Assembly: GCF_042186555.1 (NCBI RefSeq)
Contig: NC_133327.1
Location: 53,752,408 to 53,816,407 of the forward strand
Direction of reading: 5' to 3'
Origin: Aquarana catesbeiana
Lineage: Eukaryota; Chordata; Amphibia; Anura; Ranidae
Length of the DNA stretch: 64,000 bases
Part shown: positions 46,244 to 57,960 of the stretch, in pieces
Layout: each line of letters begins with the position of its first letter
How positions within the stretch are numbered: the first letter of the stretch is position 1
Position numbers and translations under genes: made by a program
The notes under the pieces: model-generated
What the model was told of the DNA's origin: nothing
Seen by the model: the letters and a program-made list of their open reading frames with translations, nothing else
Database searches by the model: none

Positions 46244-47159
46244 GGTGTGAGTTAGCAATAGTTCTATATTAGAAAAAATATGTTGAGAAAACAATAATGA
46301 GCATATAAATATACATATACGTAAAGAATTACATAGTATATTTTTCATGTCTTTTTCACTTACGTTAACACTGTATTAGCTGACTTGGCATTCCATGAAA
46401 CTTTAAATTAAAAACAGCGACAATGACACGGTCTGTGTGTTCTTGATTCCGAGAGAGAATATTTGTTTTGCATATTGAAAATGGAATTTCTGTAACGATG
46501 AGATTTCTATCAAAAAATTGTGTGTATATGGTATTCTCTTCAAAAAAGAGAGGAGAGAGCCTGTGAGGGGCGTGTAAAAATAAAAACTTGAGGCTCCACT
46601 GAGGCCGAAAGGCAGGTCCTGCAAAAAAGATGTGATAGTGCCAGTGTATAATAGAAGATCTTTTTAATTATTGGGTATAAAATTTCATGAATTGATATAA
46701 TTTTAAAAAAGGGACTATCCTATAAAGTTTAGCTCCCACCTGGAGGTGGCTCAATAGATGTTGTTTTAGAGACGTATGGTGAGTGGCTAGAAATAGTAAC
46801 AAATAAATAGAGGTTCAATTAATTAAATAGTTAAATCCTGGATGTATGTTTCTCAAAACAACAGTTTATATAAAAGAGTAATAGAGATACTACACTACTG
46901 TGGCATTTAAATAGAATAAGTCTACTTGTTAGATACCAGTTCATATATGTAAGATAATAAAAGGTGTAGTTAATTTAATATTATATTCAGCTGTTAGATT
47001 GTTTAAACGAAGCCACAGGCAAGATCTTAATGCAGAATTTTCAAACATGTAGTTGATAAGCCTAGGCTGAAAAGACAGCCATACAAGAATGGTTTACTTA
47101 CATAGCAAGCAGGTAGATGTGTGTCTGTTCAGACCGGTGTCATCCCGCAGACTGCAAGG

Positions 47160-47520
47160 GATGTCCGTCATGAAAATCTACTGTGTATATAAAGCCTCTC
47201 TCACCCAATCAGCTGTTGATAGAAATTACAACAGCTGATAATGTGGGCGGGAGAGGAGGCAGGTACAAGCCAAGTAAGGCCCCCGGGAGGAGTGACCACC
47301 GCCCAGTCCGCAGTGTGCATGCGCGAGCGCTCGCGTCGGAATGTGGCCACGCCCACTCCACCCGCCGACACAGTATGCTTCCCCGGCGGACTGCGCATGT
47401 CCGCTGGGGTCGCAAGATGGAGGCCAGTCAAAGATGGACGTATACTGTAGCCTCACCTAGCGCCGCCACGGGTTGAATAGCCCGGGCGGCTTGGTGTGCC
47501 GTGCGAGTATCAAGTTGATT
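47160..47520. other. GC-rich block in the Penelope non-coding part
   Basis: A CpG-containing block (GCATGCGCGAGCGCTCGCGT near 47317; CGCAAGATGGAGGCC near 47410). Overlapping ORFs occur on both strands without any family resemblance. It may be a retroelement promoter region; no function can be shown. Confidence 0.3.
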
Positions 47521-49309
47521 GTTCAATGTGATGATGTGATGTTATAAGAACATCACCTTTTGTGTGGGAAAAAAGAATACAAAATGTATATAGTTACCAT
47601 TGATGTGATTTGCATTTTTTGGAACTCACAGGTTAACATGGCATTATGGGATAGATGAGTATAACTTCACATAACAGTATAAAGTAAGGTATGCAAAATA
47701 CAATGAAACATGGACAAGAGAATCAGTCAGATCGGACTGAAATGGTTAGTGTACATGATGTTTATGGCAGGATCAACCATAATGTATTTTCATTCACAGA
47801 CAGTCTAGTAATTAGAACATACAATATTACCAGTTACTGTAAACAAGGAGGACTCCTAAGAGTATTTGAACATTGGGTCGCAGGCATACATGATCCATAG
47901 ACGTCAATATTAAGATAACAAGCTGGGAATATATATGTTATATATGTAGATTCGAGTCGCATAAAGTAGTGAATACTTAAAAGAACTACCATAGAGTATA
48001 GTGTTCATATACATATAGGCATATGCACATGCAAAGTGCATCTAGATATATATTGCCAGTTGGACCCAAAATATTTATGATTTAAAAAAGGTGTTAATGA
48101 AATGGTCATATACAGCAGGAATTCATCATTGACCTATTAGTTCCAACTATAAAGTATAGGTGAAGGAAGATAATAAGAATAGTAAAGAATAAAGAAATAG
48201 TGAAATGACAATCAACCACCTGCATCCAAGTCGCAGAAGGGGAAACCGGAACGGGGAGGGGACAGTGGTATTCCAGTCTCCCCCTCTGAGACCCGGATGC
48301 ACGCGGTCTAAAATGAGAAACCTTATTTTTGGGAACTTTCCATTATGTGCTAATGTGGTATGTCTCCCAAGAGGGAGATTGGGGTCGCATGTTTTCATGC
48401 ATATTATATGTCTATATGCCCTTCTCCAAAACTCCACTTTTGTTTTGCCAATATAAAAGCATGTGCATTTGCATAGAAGCATATATATTACCCCATGGGT
48501 TTTGCAATTGACGAAATGCTTGGGGTAGAAGGTCTGACCATTCAGAAGAATGGATTTTTTTTTTCTGTGAGCATGAATTTACAATAATTACATGCCCCAC
48601 ATTTAAAGGTTCCCTTGTATTTACAGTGAGATTTATTTAGTTCCCCCTTATATTCACTGGTGGTGATTCTATCCCTCAGAGATGTAGCCCGTTTAAAAGT
48701 AAAGAGAGGTTTGGGAGGGAAAAACGGTCCCAGTGCTGGATCACATTGTAACATATGCCAATATTTTTCAATAATACTTTTAATTTGTTTTTGTTGGTTA
48801 CTGTATTTTGTAATGATTCTGATGGTATTGATGTCATTTTTATTTTTAGATTTCTCAGAGTAGAGTAGCTCGTTCCTTGATTGTAAAGAGGCTTTTTTAA
48901 AAGATTGTTTTAGTGAAGCATGGGAGTAACCTCGTTGTAACAATCTCTCCCGTAGTTTGTGTGCTTCCATTTTGAAGGTATTATAGTATATCATGGGGGA
49001 TCGAGCTATACAGGGATTCAACATCCACTGTTACTAGTAGTGCACTTGTGGGAATCTTCAGTTTGTCAATAATTTGCAAAAAATGAAGTGTGTCCATGAC
49101 AAAGGAAGGTAAGGATGAGACAAGCCGTATTAGAACTTCATCCACTAATTTACTGGCATTCTCACTTATCGCCCCCACACCTGAGATGATTGGTCTTCCA
49201 GGTGGGTTCTTAGTATCCTTGTGGATTTTTGGTAGTGCATAAAACACCTGGGTGTGGGGGGCAAGTTGTTCCTGATAAATTCCCAGAGTTGTTTGGCAAT
49301 TGTAGCTTT

Positions 49310-50074
49310 AGGTGAACACTGTGCAGAGCTTGAAAAAAACTAACTTGTAGCTTATTTAGCTGCCTGCAGTAGTGATAGGTTCAGGAAAACACCACCAACC
49401 TTCGAAAGGTAGCTTTAGGTGAACACTGTGCAGAGCTCGCAAAAAACTAACTTGTAGCTTATTTAGCTGCCTGCGGTAGTGATAGGATCAGGAAAACACC
49501 ACCAACATTCTACAGGTAGCTTTAGCTGAACACTGTGCAGAGGTCGCAAAAAACTAACTTGTAGTTTTAGCTGAACACTGTGAGGAGGACGCACTACACT
49601 AACTTGTAGATTTAGCTGAACACTGTTCAGAGGATGCACTACACTAACTTGTAGCTTTAGCTGAACACTGTGCAGAGGTCGCACTACACTAACTTGTAGT
49701 TTTAGCTGAACACTGTGAGGAGGATGCACTACACCAACTTGTAGCTTTAGCTGAAAACTGTGAGGAGGACGCACTACCCTAACTTGTAGCTTTAGCTGAA
49801 CACTGTGCAGAGGTCACACTAAACTAACTTGTAGCTTTAGCTGAGCACCGTGAGGAGGACGCACTACCATAACTTGTAGCTTTAGCTGAACACTATGTAG
49901 AGGTCACACTAAACTAACTTGTAGCTTTAACTGAACACTGTGAGGAGGACGCACTACCCTAACTTGTAGCTTTAGCTAAACACTGTGCAGAGGTCACACT
50001 AAACTAACTTGTAGCTTTAGCTGAACACTGTGAGGAGGACGCATTACACTAACTTGTAGTTTTAGCTGAATACT
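49310..50074. repeat. 45-base satellite, left array
   Basis: About 16 copies of AACTTGTAGCTTTAGCTGAA + CACTGTGAGGAGGACGCACT + ACCCT, with a GCAGAGGTCACACT alternative in every second or third unit. The first few units are longer and contain extra sequence (GCTTATTTAGCTGCCTGC). Confidence 0.93.
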
Positions 50075-50989
50075 TGTCACATACCTGGTAAGTAGAGCCC
50101 GGAATGCAGGGAACGGCCTCTCGTATACCTCCGACTCGGGAACCCCTGGTAGTGATGACAGGGGCTCGAGAGTGCGAAGGGGCACAAGTGCCTGACTGGA
50201 AGGCTAGAGCAGGGAGCTGAATCAGGTAGTCAGCTGGAAGGTGTCCTATAGTCCGGCAGCAGGATGTAGGCAGCAGGGAGGTGACCTGTAGTCCAGCAGC
50301 GGGATGTAGACAACAGGGAGGTGTCTTGTAGTACAGCAGCAGGATGAAGACAGCAGGGAGGTGTCTTGTAGTCCAGCAGCAGGATGTAGACAGGGAGGTG
50401 TCTTGTAGTCCAGCAGCAGGATGAAGACAGCAGGGAGGTGACCTGTAGTCCAGCAGCAGGATGTAGACAACAGGGAGGTGTCTTGTAGTACAGCATCAGG
50501 ACAAAGACAGCAGGGAGGTGTCTTGTAATCCAGCAGCAGGATTTAGACAGCCGGGAGGTGTTTTGTAGTCCAGCAGCAGGATGTAGACAGCAGGGTACAG
50601 GCAAGCCGGGTCAGACACTGGCAGGCAGAGCAGGTACAGAAGGTAAATCCAGGAGAGTAGTCAAGCCCAAAAGCTGAGATCAGGGCGGGCAGAAAACAGA
50701 GTAGTCAATGTCCAAAGCCGGGATCAGGGCAGGCAGCAAATGGAGTAGTCAGGAACAGTCCAACAGGTATCAGGTAGCAAATACAAAGTAACAGGGCAGT
50801 AGGGGTCTTCAGGAACACTGTAGACCGGACAGCAAGGCAGCAGTGGAACAGTCCCCTTTAAATAGCCTCCTTTGGCGCCAAGTGCTGTTACAGGGGGCGC
50901 GCGCGCGAGCGCCGGATGGCGCTTTTATGCACAGGCATTCCTTTAAACTTTAGTTTGCTGGTGTATTTGCAAGAGGGCTTTCCCTGACA
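50075..50989. mobile_element. LTR-like insertion with 5-base target duplication
   Basis: Starts TGTCACATACCTGG and ends CCCTGACA, flanked by ATACT on both sides (50070-50074, 50990-50994). A TG...CA element with a 5-base duplication is the signature of a solo LTR. A TTTAAATAGCC promoter-like word (50857) and a CG-rich tract (GGCGCGCGCGCGAGCGCC near 50898) lie near the right end. A 40-base minisatellite fills 50240-50595. Confidence 0.8.
50240..50595. repeat. 40-base minisatellite inside the LTR-like element
   Basis: About nine copies of GACAGCAGGGAGGTGTCTTG + TAGTCCAGCAGCAGGATGTA, with GACCTGTAG and short-unit variants. The apparent minus-strand Pro/Leu/His protein is an artefact. Confidence 0.93.
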
Positions 50990-50994
50990 ATACT

Positions 50995-51378
50995 GTTCAG
51001 AGGACGCACTACACTAACTTGTAGTTTTAGCTGAACACTGTGAGGAGGACGCACTACACCAACTTGTAGCTTTAGCTGAACACTGTGCAGAGGTCACACT
51101 AAACTAACTTGTAGCTTTAGCTGAACACTGTGAGGAGGACGCACTACCCCAACTTGTAGCTTTAGCTGAACACTGTGAGGAGGACGCACTACCCTAACTT
51201 CTGGCTTTAGCTGAACACTGTGCAGAGGTCACACTACACTAACTTGTAGTTTTAGCTGAACACTGTGAGGAGGACGCACTACACTAACTTGTAGCTTTAG
51301 CAGAACACTGTGCAGAGGTCACACTACACTAAATTGTAGCTTTAACTGAACACTGTGAGGAGGACGCACTACACTAAC
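50995..51378. repeat. 45-base satellite, right array
   Basis: Same unit as 49310-50074, about eight copies, continuing straight after the LTR-like insertion. The two arrays are one array split by the insertion. Confidence 0.92.
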
Positions 51379-51525
51379 TCTAAATATTCTAGCTGCCTGA
51401 CTGTGGTACTAATAGGATCAAAAGAACACCAGCAATTTTCTTCAGGTAGCTGTAAATACTGTAACAAGACAAGCCTGCCTGTCAGTAGCAAGATAACAGG
51501 AACGGATCTAGCTAAACTGAATACA

Positions 51526-51527
<2 letters not shown>

Positions 51528-51571
<44 letters not shown>
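51528..51571. repeat. (TA)n microsatellite
   Basis: About 44 bases of TA following CAGTGTA, ending in CACACACAAC. Confidence 0.95.
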
Positions 51572-51578
<7 letters not shown>

Positions 51579-51714
51579 ACACCTGGGATGCATATATATA
51601 CACAATACACTGTAAGTGCAGCTAACTCACTAACTGTCCTGCCTAATCTAACTAACTCAAATGAAATGACACTGTCTCTCTGTCTATCTAAGCACGCTGG
51701 AACACACTACACAG

Positions 51715-52030
51715 GGCCGCCGTGCAGGCGGCCTTATATAGTGTGGGGCGTGTTCTAAACCCCCTGAGCCATAATTGGCCAAAGCCTTTGGCCAATTACA
51801 GCTCTCTCTACTGATGGCACTGTGATTGGCCAAGCATGCGGGTCATAGTGCATGCTTGGCCAATCATCAGCCAGCAATGCACTGCGATGCCGCAGTGAAT
51901 TATGGGCCGTGACGCGCCACACGAATTTGGCGCGAACGGCCCATAATGTTCGCAATTCGGCGAACGATCGAACAGCCGATGTTCGCGTCGAACATGGGTT
52001 CAACTCGAACGCGAAGCTCATCCCTATTAA
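51715..52030. mobile_element. MITE-like GC-rich repeat end
   Basis: Inverted words TTGGCCAAAG/CTTTGGCCAA (51775-51797), GGCCAAGCATGC/GCATGCTTGGCC (51828-51862), and a terminal part with TTCGGCGAACGATCGAACAG and GTTCGCGTCGAACATGGG. It is a common dispersed type in frog DNA (from memory). No gene. Confidence 0.5.
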
Positions 52031-53060
52031 CAAATATGCAATACAGCCAAAATGAAAACATTTCACAGTAATAAACATTGTGAGAATGATACATTGAATC
52101 CGTAAAAGAAAATCTTGCATAGCATACAGTACAGTGATACAGAAGCTTTGTAATAAACATAATATAAAAATAAATCCCAAAGGAGTTTTTAGTGCTAGCT
52201 CATTGACAAACCATGGCTGAGAGAGGAAGAAACAAGGGGGAGAGAGTGGGAGAGGGAGGGCATGGGTGGGGAGGGGGATCGGAAGGGAGGAAGGGATGAG
52301 GAAGGAGGCCATAGGAGGGAGGAAGAGAGGGAGAGAGTGAAGAGGGGGGGTCATTAAAGGGAGAAAAGAAAAAGAGGGAGAAGATTTGAGTAGGTAAAAT
52401 AAAGTAGCACAAAATAGGAGATCAAACATCCACCAAGGAATCCTCACCATATGCATCCATCCAAGCAGACTATATTTTGTCAAACTTTTTTGGACAGTTT
52501 CTGCTCTCGTACCTGATCTTATATAATGGTAACACCAAATTGAGTGCCTTCCACCAGGAAGCATGAGTGGGAGGGTCAGTGGTTTTCCATCGTAACAGGA
52601 TTTCCCTTCTCGCATAGAATAAAGTAAAGGTAAGAGATTGATATACCTGGCGCCCTCAATATCTTCCATATAACTCAATAGCAGAACAGGAGGGTCTAGA
52701 GGCACACTGGTACCACATAAGTCACTCAGGGTGTCAACCATTGACTTCCAATAGGGACAAAGCCTAAGTCAAGACCATACCAAATGGCAAAAGGTACCAG
52801 TTTCAGTAGTGCACCTTGAGGGTAGATAGTGGCCAGTCGTTGGGGATGAATACAAATTTACACATAAATATATACAGTCCTGGTCTGTGACCAATTTAAG
52901 GATCCAATTGAACTTTTACTGAACAACTTCACCAAATATCCCATATGCAGCATAAAAATTGAATGAATTTATATTTACCACCAAACAAATTTAGGGCATT
53001 CTTGGAAGTACCTAGCACTAAACTTCAGTGAGGTTATTTGTCAATTGCATGGGACTATGA
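52031..53060 (-). pseudogene. Tx1-like L1 ORF2 C-terminus and 3' UTR
   Basis: On the minus strand about 52990-52430 gives typical ORF2 C-terminal words across shifting frames (CTTETGTFCHLVW, then PYWKSMVDTLSDLCGTSVPL, PPVLLLSYMEDIEG, MVRIPWWMFDLLFCATLFYL). This is followed by a pyrimidine-rich (on the minus strand) tract 52420-52210 and an AT-rich tail near 52040. The long 328-residue ORF is a chance join through the 3' UTR. Confidence 0.7.
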
Positions 53061-53115
53061 TTAAGGAAGAATTATTTATCATTTCCTTTGATGCCCACAA
53101 GAAATTTCTCAACAT

Positions 53116-54260
53116 CTTGTCCCCATGGATATCCCACTCCCAACCAGACCAAAGGGTGATAAACTTTTGAGCTCTGTGGGTATCTTGGTGGGACTGGTCT
53201 ATGGAAGAAGGTAACCAACCCCTAACCTTCATCTTCCTTCCTTCTTCCTTTCTTCATTACTTCGTTCTCTTTTTCCCCTTCTGTCTCAAATTTCTTCTGT
53301 CTTTGCTTCTCATTTTTTTAAATAATTTCTAAGCTCATAGCTCGCCAATCCCTCAGAACACCACCACCAAGTGATACCCGATGCATTATTTACCTACATT
53401 GGGTTTCACACTGAACCCTCACCTTAACTTTAGTCAGTGGCAGCTGGTGTTTTTATGTTTTGGAGGCGGGGGCGGCAAACAATCCACCCGTCGTCTCCTG
53501 GTCAGTCGGGTTGGGTCACGGACGACACTCATCACCCACCCTGGTCAGTCAGCCATGGGGGTCATGGGTGGCACCCCCAGGGTCGGTCAGTCAGTAGGTC
53601 GGGGCAGCACTTACCCCATCTCATGGGCAGCACTCTGGGCGGCTAGCTGCGTCAGCTTCTCTCTGGGCTGTTCTCTCCAGGTACTGTACTTGTCCCCATG
53701 GATATCCCACTCCCACCAGACCAAAGGGTGATAAACTTTTGAGCTCTGTGGGTATCTTGATGGGACTGGTCTATGGAAGAAGGTAACCAACCCCTAACCT
53801 TCATCTTCCTTCCTTCTTCCTTTCTTCATTACTTTGCTCCCTTTTTCCCCTTCTGTCTCAAATTTCTTCTGTCTTTGCGTCTCATTTTTTTTTTAATAGT
53901 TTCTAAGCTCATAGCTCGCCAATCCCTCAGAACACCACCTAAGTGATGCCCGATGCATTATTTACCTACATTGGGTTTCACACTGAACCCTCACCTTACC
54001 TTTAGTCAGTGGCAGCTGATGTTTTTATGTTTTGGAGGCGGGGGGCGGCAAACAATCCACCCGTCGTCCCCTGGTCGGTCGGGTTGGGTCACGGACCACA
54101 CTCATCACCCACCCTGGTCAGTCGGCCATATGGGTCATGGGTGGCACCCCCAGGGTCGGTCAGTCAGTAGGTCGGGGCCCTGCACTTACCCCATCTCATG
54201 GGCAGCACTCTGGGCGGCTAGCTGCGTCGGCTTCTCTCTGGGCTGTTATCTCCAGGTACT
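53116..54260. repeat. Tandem duplication, ~573-base unit, two copies
   Basis: Copy 1 begins near 53116 (CTTGTCCCCATGGATATCCC) and copy 2 begins at 53689 with the same words. Both run through CTTCCTTCCTTCTTCC, CAATCCCTCAGAACACCAC, GTGGCAGCTG and GGCGGCAAACAATCCACC to GGGCTGTT(C/A)TCTCCAGGTACT (end about 54260). Copies differ by a few percent. Confidence 0.93.
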
Positions 54261-54622
54261 TCCTCGATTCCCCTGCGTCTCCTCCCTCCTCCTCCTGGCA
54301 GCCAACCCGATCGGATCTTCTTTCAGGCCAATCAGGTGACGGGTCCCATGACCCACTTCCTGATTGGCTAGGAGGAGAATCATTGTTACAATAGTGAATA
54401 TTCATTCGCTATTGTCACTCAACTGGGTGGGCTCAAAGGGCAGTGCTCTGCGCCTGGAGCCCACCCTTTTTTGAAGCCTATTAGAACCTCTGGCGTTAAT
54501 CACGTGCTTCAAATCCCCCCCATTAGAATCTATGCATCAGGCACCCTGCATGTAGATCAGGGGGCCGGACGCATGGATGGGTGGGCGGTGCCCATGCGCC
54601 CCTAATGGACGGGCCGCCACTG
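54007..54622. mobile_element. hAT-type element with exact 8-base target duplication
   Basis: Left CAGTGGCAGC, right GCCGCCACTG, flanked by CCTTTAGT at 53999-54006 and 54623-54630. The left end (through about 54260) also exists in copy 1 of the tandem duplication (from about 53436), so the duplication is younger than the insertion. No transposase. Confidence 0.9.
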
Positions 54623-55189
54623 CCTTTAGTATTACACAATATTGCACACAATAAAGTGACTCTATGCATGTTATTTCAGTGTGATACTTGAATTATATCT
54701 CAAAAACTAAAGTTCCACTCATCGTTCCCCATCAAAAATTCACATGGTAACTGAGGCTTTTAGTCTTGTGGAGTATGCATGCCATCTGTGAACACAACCA
54801 ACTTGATAATGGTTCTAATTCGTTATGTAAACTTGTACGTACAATTTTTAATGGATATGCGTCTTTGGAGCATTTTTTTTCTTTTACAAACAGCTTTATT
54901 AAAACTGTTGAACAGGAAAATTATATTTCAGTTTTAATCTAATGTGACTCTACTTTTCAAAACTGTCAAAATTGTAAAATGTTTGATTCCTTTAAATATA
55001 ATAATCTGCAAGTGTTCGGTATAACTCTAGGAATCTAATTTCTTCCCAGAGTAAATGGCTCATTGTTTTTCTCAAAAGTCAAAACTCTGAATTTTCAGTT
55101 ATCCCCTACAATAGGAATTCCATTTTAGTGGGATACCTAAGACAGTGCTCCCTAAACTGCAGTCCTTTGCTCAGCCTTACAAGTCATTG

Positions 55190-55545
55190 GGGCACTGTTC
55201 CCCACAATGACACAAATAATGAGCTCTATTCTTTCTACTGACCACATTTATTTTACACTTTTTTTCTTTCACTGACAGTAATGATGGGGCAATTTTTATC
55301 CCACTGATACATATGGTGGGGAACTATTCCTGCCACTGACATCAATGATGGGTACTATTCCACCCACTGACAGCATTGATGAGGCACTATTCCTTCTAAT
55401 GACACTTACATTGTGGCATTATTCCTCCATGGAGACAAAAGTCGTTGCACTATCCCTTCCACTGACACCAACAATGGGCCACTATTCCTCCCACTGGCAC
55501 CAACAATGGGGCATTATTCTTCTCACTGACACTAATGGCTCAATC
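55190..55545. repeat. Intronic minisatellite upstream of LRR exon 3
   Basis: About 26-30-base units of the type CACTGACACCAACAATGGGG + CACTATTCCTCC, in varied states. The same unit type occurs at 61985-62365 upstream of LRR exon 4. Confidence 0.8.
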
Positions 55546-55727
55546 CACAACTGCAAGAATTTGGTTTCCCATCACTTTCTTCCTTTGTGGCAATGGTCAC
55601 CTGGACAAATGGTGATAATGAATCTCCCTAGCTGGAATATAATATCTAATTGGTCTCTGCTATAGCCACAACTAAAAAAATATGTTTTGGATATAATATA
55701 TTTTACTGTTTTTCTCTTCTTCTACAG

Positions 55728-55892
55728 TTTGCATAATAATCACCTGACAGACAGTTCCTGTCTCCATCTGGCATTTGGAATAAAACAAAACAAGACATTA
55801 TGGAAACTTGACTTGTCTCGAAACAGTCTGGAGGGTCCTCATTTTAGTGATCTCATGACAGCTGTGACAACAAGTTGGATAAAGGAGTTATG
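55728..55892 (+). CDS. NLR exon 8: LRR pair 3
   Basis: The acceptor TTCTTCTACAG ends at 55727 and the donor GTGAGT starts at 55893; phase 2 in and out, 165 bases. The peptide (Asp from the split codon) reads DLHNNHLTDSSCLHLAFGI then KTLWKLDLSRNSLEGPHF and SDLMTAVTTSWIKEL. It carries the LRR pattern with more changes in the first repeat (KQNKTLW) than exons 6 and 7. Confidence 0.93.
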
Positions 55893-57049
55893 GTGAGTAT
55901 AACAGGACTGACCGACAAAGCGTATTACAATGTTATACCTTCTGTTTGTGGCATGTTGTGGGATCTCTATATCATCAGAATAGACTTATAAAACATTAAA
56001 GTAGAACTCCAGGCAGATAAAAAAAACATGTAGTATGGCAGTTCTCTACTTCTCTAAATATGAATACATCCTTCAGTTTTTATTTTTAAATGCTAAGCAG
56101 AGGAAGTACCTGTATTTACCTTGGTATTAGCCTTTTTCAGTCCCTGAACAGCTGACCTCAAAGGGGAACAGGGAGACATGGCACATGGAGTCAATCAGTT
56201 GGGCTGCATTGCAAGGAGTCAGTTGGAGGAGGGAGCAGAAAGGCAGAATGATGAGCTCATTAGTCTGTTGTTATTTTCTTCACAGTTTAAGACTGCATCC
56301 AAGAGGGACCAGACCTGTAAGTGTTATTGAACTGTGACAGAGAAAAATTGAATCTCCTGCCTTCTCTTTTACCTCATTAATCTTGGTAGTCAATGTGCTT
56401 TGGCAGGTAGAGATCACTTCCAGCACCTTCATGATATCTCCTGCTTGTGGTCCAGAGAAGGTGTGGCGGCATCGTTTCTGGCTTCTCTCTCCTCATGGTG
56501 GAAGCAATCCAGCTTTGCAGCGACGCTAAAGGATTTTTTCAGCAGAAACTTTAGTGGCCGGCTGAGGGCGAGTCTCAGCAGGCAATTCAGTGGAGAAAGA
56601 CAGGCAGGATGTCCCCAGGATTTTAAATCATGATTGATCTCAAGCGGAGCTCTCGGTCAGCACACCCTACTCCATGCCACTCCAGGCCCCTCCCTTGGGT
56701 CTCCTGCCCTCTCAAGCAGGGCTTTGCAGTGTGGCAGAGTTCTGTACATGTAAGAACTTTATGTACAGAAATTCAGATCCTTTGGTAGGTAAATCATTTG
56801 TGCATTTGCCTGGAGTTCAGCTTTAAACAAGCAAAAAAAACAAGCTGCAGTTGGCCATGCCATTGGATTGTTTTCCTGCCAACCATATAAAGCACCTCCA
56901 GGATCCCTGCGGGTGCCGTTGGGCTTCCCTCCCTGCTTTCTCCCTTTTGGGTACACGGGGCATTGCGTGATTTTATATTATACTTGCAGGCTATTTAATC
57001 CTTATATTATGTGTACCATCCATCTACCATCTTTGTCCATTAGGTTACA

Positions 57050-57090
57050 TAGTTACCCTGAGAAAGAGTAAGTCTTGAAACATGGGCACT
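57050..57090 (+). ncRNA. Degenerate hammerhead-like motif E
   Basis: Plus strand: ACC, then CTGAGAA (consensus CTGANGA with G changed to A), helix II GAG-TAAGT-CTT, core GAAA (57077-57080), then CATGGG. The cleavage-site TC seems deleted. An AATAAAG word follows at about 57208. Too decayed to be active; listed as a family relic. Confidence 0.3.
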
Positions 57091-57239
57091 ATATCGGTGA
57101 TATATGAGATGAACATGTGGTGTCACACATAAATATACAATACTGTTGTTCCAAGAAATATACAATATGTAACAATGCATGGCCTGTGAATGTTTTCATC
57201 TGATGATAATAAAGTTTTCATAACTTTATATACTGGATG

Positions 57240-57960
57240 TTTGATATATGGTGCCCGGTAAAGACCCTTTCACTCAGACCTCTGAAGGTATGCTGTGGTA
57301 TCTGACACCAAGCTGTCAGTCGCAGATCCTTTAAGTCTTGTAAGATGCTAAGTGGGGTCTCCATGGATCATTCTTCTCATAGTTAATACTAGTGCCATCT
57401 CTTCCCCAGGTAAGTGACGTCCACATATCTGGCCATCCACATGATGTTAAAGAAAAAATGTGATTCATCAGACCAGGCCACCTTCTTCCATTGCTCTGTG
57501 GTCCAGTTCTTATGCTCACATGCCCTTTGTAGGTGCTATTGGCTGTGAACACGGGTCAGTAAGGGCACCCTGACCGGTCTGTGGCTAAGCAGCCCCATAC
57601 GCAACAAACTGCAGCGCTCTGTGTGCTCTGACACTTTTCTATTGGAAATTGCCATTTCACCAATTTGTGCTACAGTAGCTCTTCTATCGGATTAGAATAC
57701 TTTTGGTATTTCCTGACCAATGCAGAGCAGGAACACCCCACAAGAGCTGCAGTTTTGGAATTGCTATGACCTAGTTGTCTAGCCATTACAATCTGACTCT
57801 TATCAAAGTCACTCAAATCCTTACATTTTTTTCTGCCTTCCACACATCAACTTCAGGGACAACTTGTTCACTTGCTGCTTAATATATCCCACCCACTTTT
57901 AGAGGCCATTATATCAAGATAATCAATGTTGTTCACTTTAACTGCAGTGGTTATATTGTT
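57240..57960 (-). pseudogene. Tc1/mariner-like transposase relic
   Basis: On the minus strand near 57500-57450, with frameshifts, the frame gives EQWKKVAWSDESHF-like words (the first catalytic Asp of Tc1-type DDE enzymes) and VTYLGKRW-like text downstream. Only fragments remain. The upstream segment (57600-57960) should be the DNA-binding part but is poorly readable. Confidence 0.5.

Larger units (their letters stand above)
46060..49300 (-). mobile_element. Penelope-like retroelement remnant
   Basis: On the minus strand: an RT part at about 49250-48980 (FYALPKIHKDTKNPPGRPII, SGVGAISENASKLVDEVL, LLVTVDVESLYSSIPHD), a connecting region (48990-48540, QRGYSHASLKQSFKKAS and a Cys-rich KGTFKCGACNYC), then a GIY-YIG-type endonuclease part (about 48480-48250, CKCTCFYIGKTKVEFWRRAY then RHI). 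This RT-to-GIY-YIG order is diagnostic for Penelope-like elements. The 5' half of the RT, with the catalytic Asp pair, is missing. The 3' side (48140-46060) is non-coding and carries a hammerhead-like motif at 46199-46243, as expected of a Penelope terminal repeat. Confidence 0.85.
44253..55727 (+). other. NLR intron 7 (11.5 kb)
   Basis: MITE chain (44395-45960), Penelope-like remnant (46.0-49.3 kb, minus), 45-base satellite with an LTR-like insertion (49.3-51.4 kb), L1 3' end (52.0-53.0 kb, minus), a tandem duplication with a hAT element (53.1-54.6 kb) and a minisatellite (55190-55545). 54631-55190 is AT-rich with no recognised feature. Confidence 0.5.

Noticed and set aside
47183..47476. 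GC-rich block as a host CpG-island promoter with a small gene
   Set aside because: ORFs overlap on both strands without resemblance to a family, and the block lies inside a retroelement remnant; no downstream host exon on either strand.
50230..50604. Leucine/proline/histidine-rich 124-residue ORF
   Set aside because: Translation of the 40-base minisatellite in the LTR-like element.
49310..51378. Regularly spaced repeat as a CRISPR-like array
   Set aside because: Units abut without unique spacers, the genome is vertebrate, and there are no cas-like genes.
51755..52741. 328-residue minus-strand ORF with hydrophobic stretches
   Set aside because: The N-terminal part matches L1 ORF2 C-terminal words out of frame order, and the rest runs through a pyrimidine-rich 3' UTR; not a membrane protein gene.
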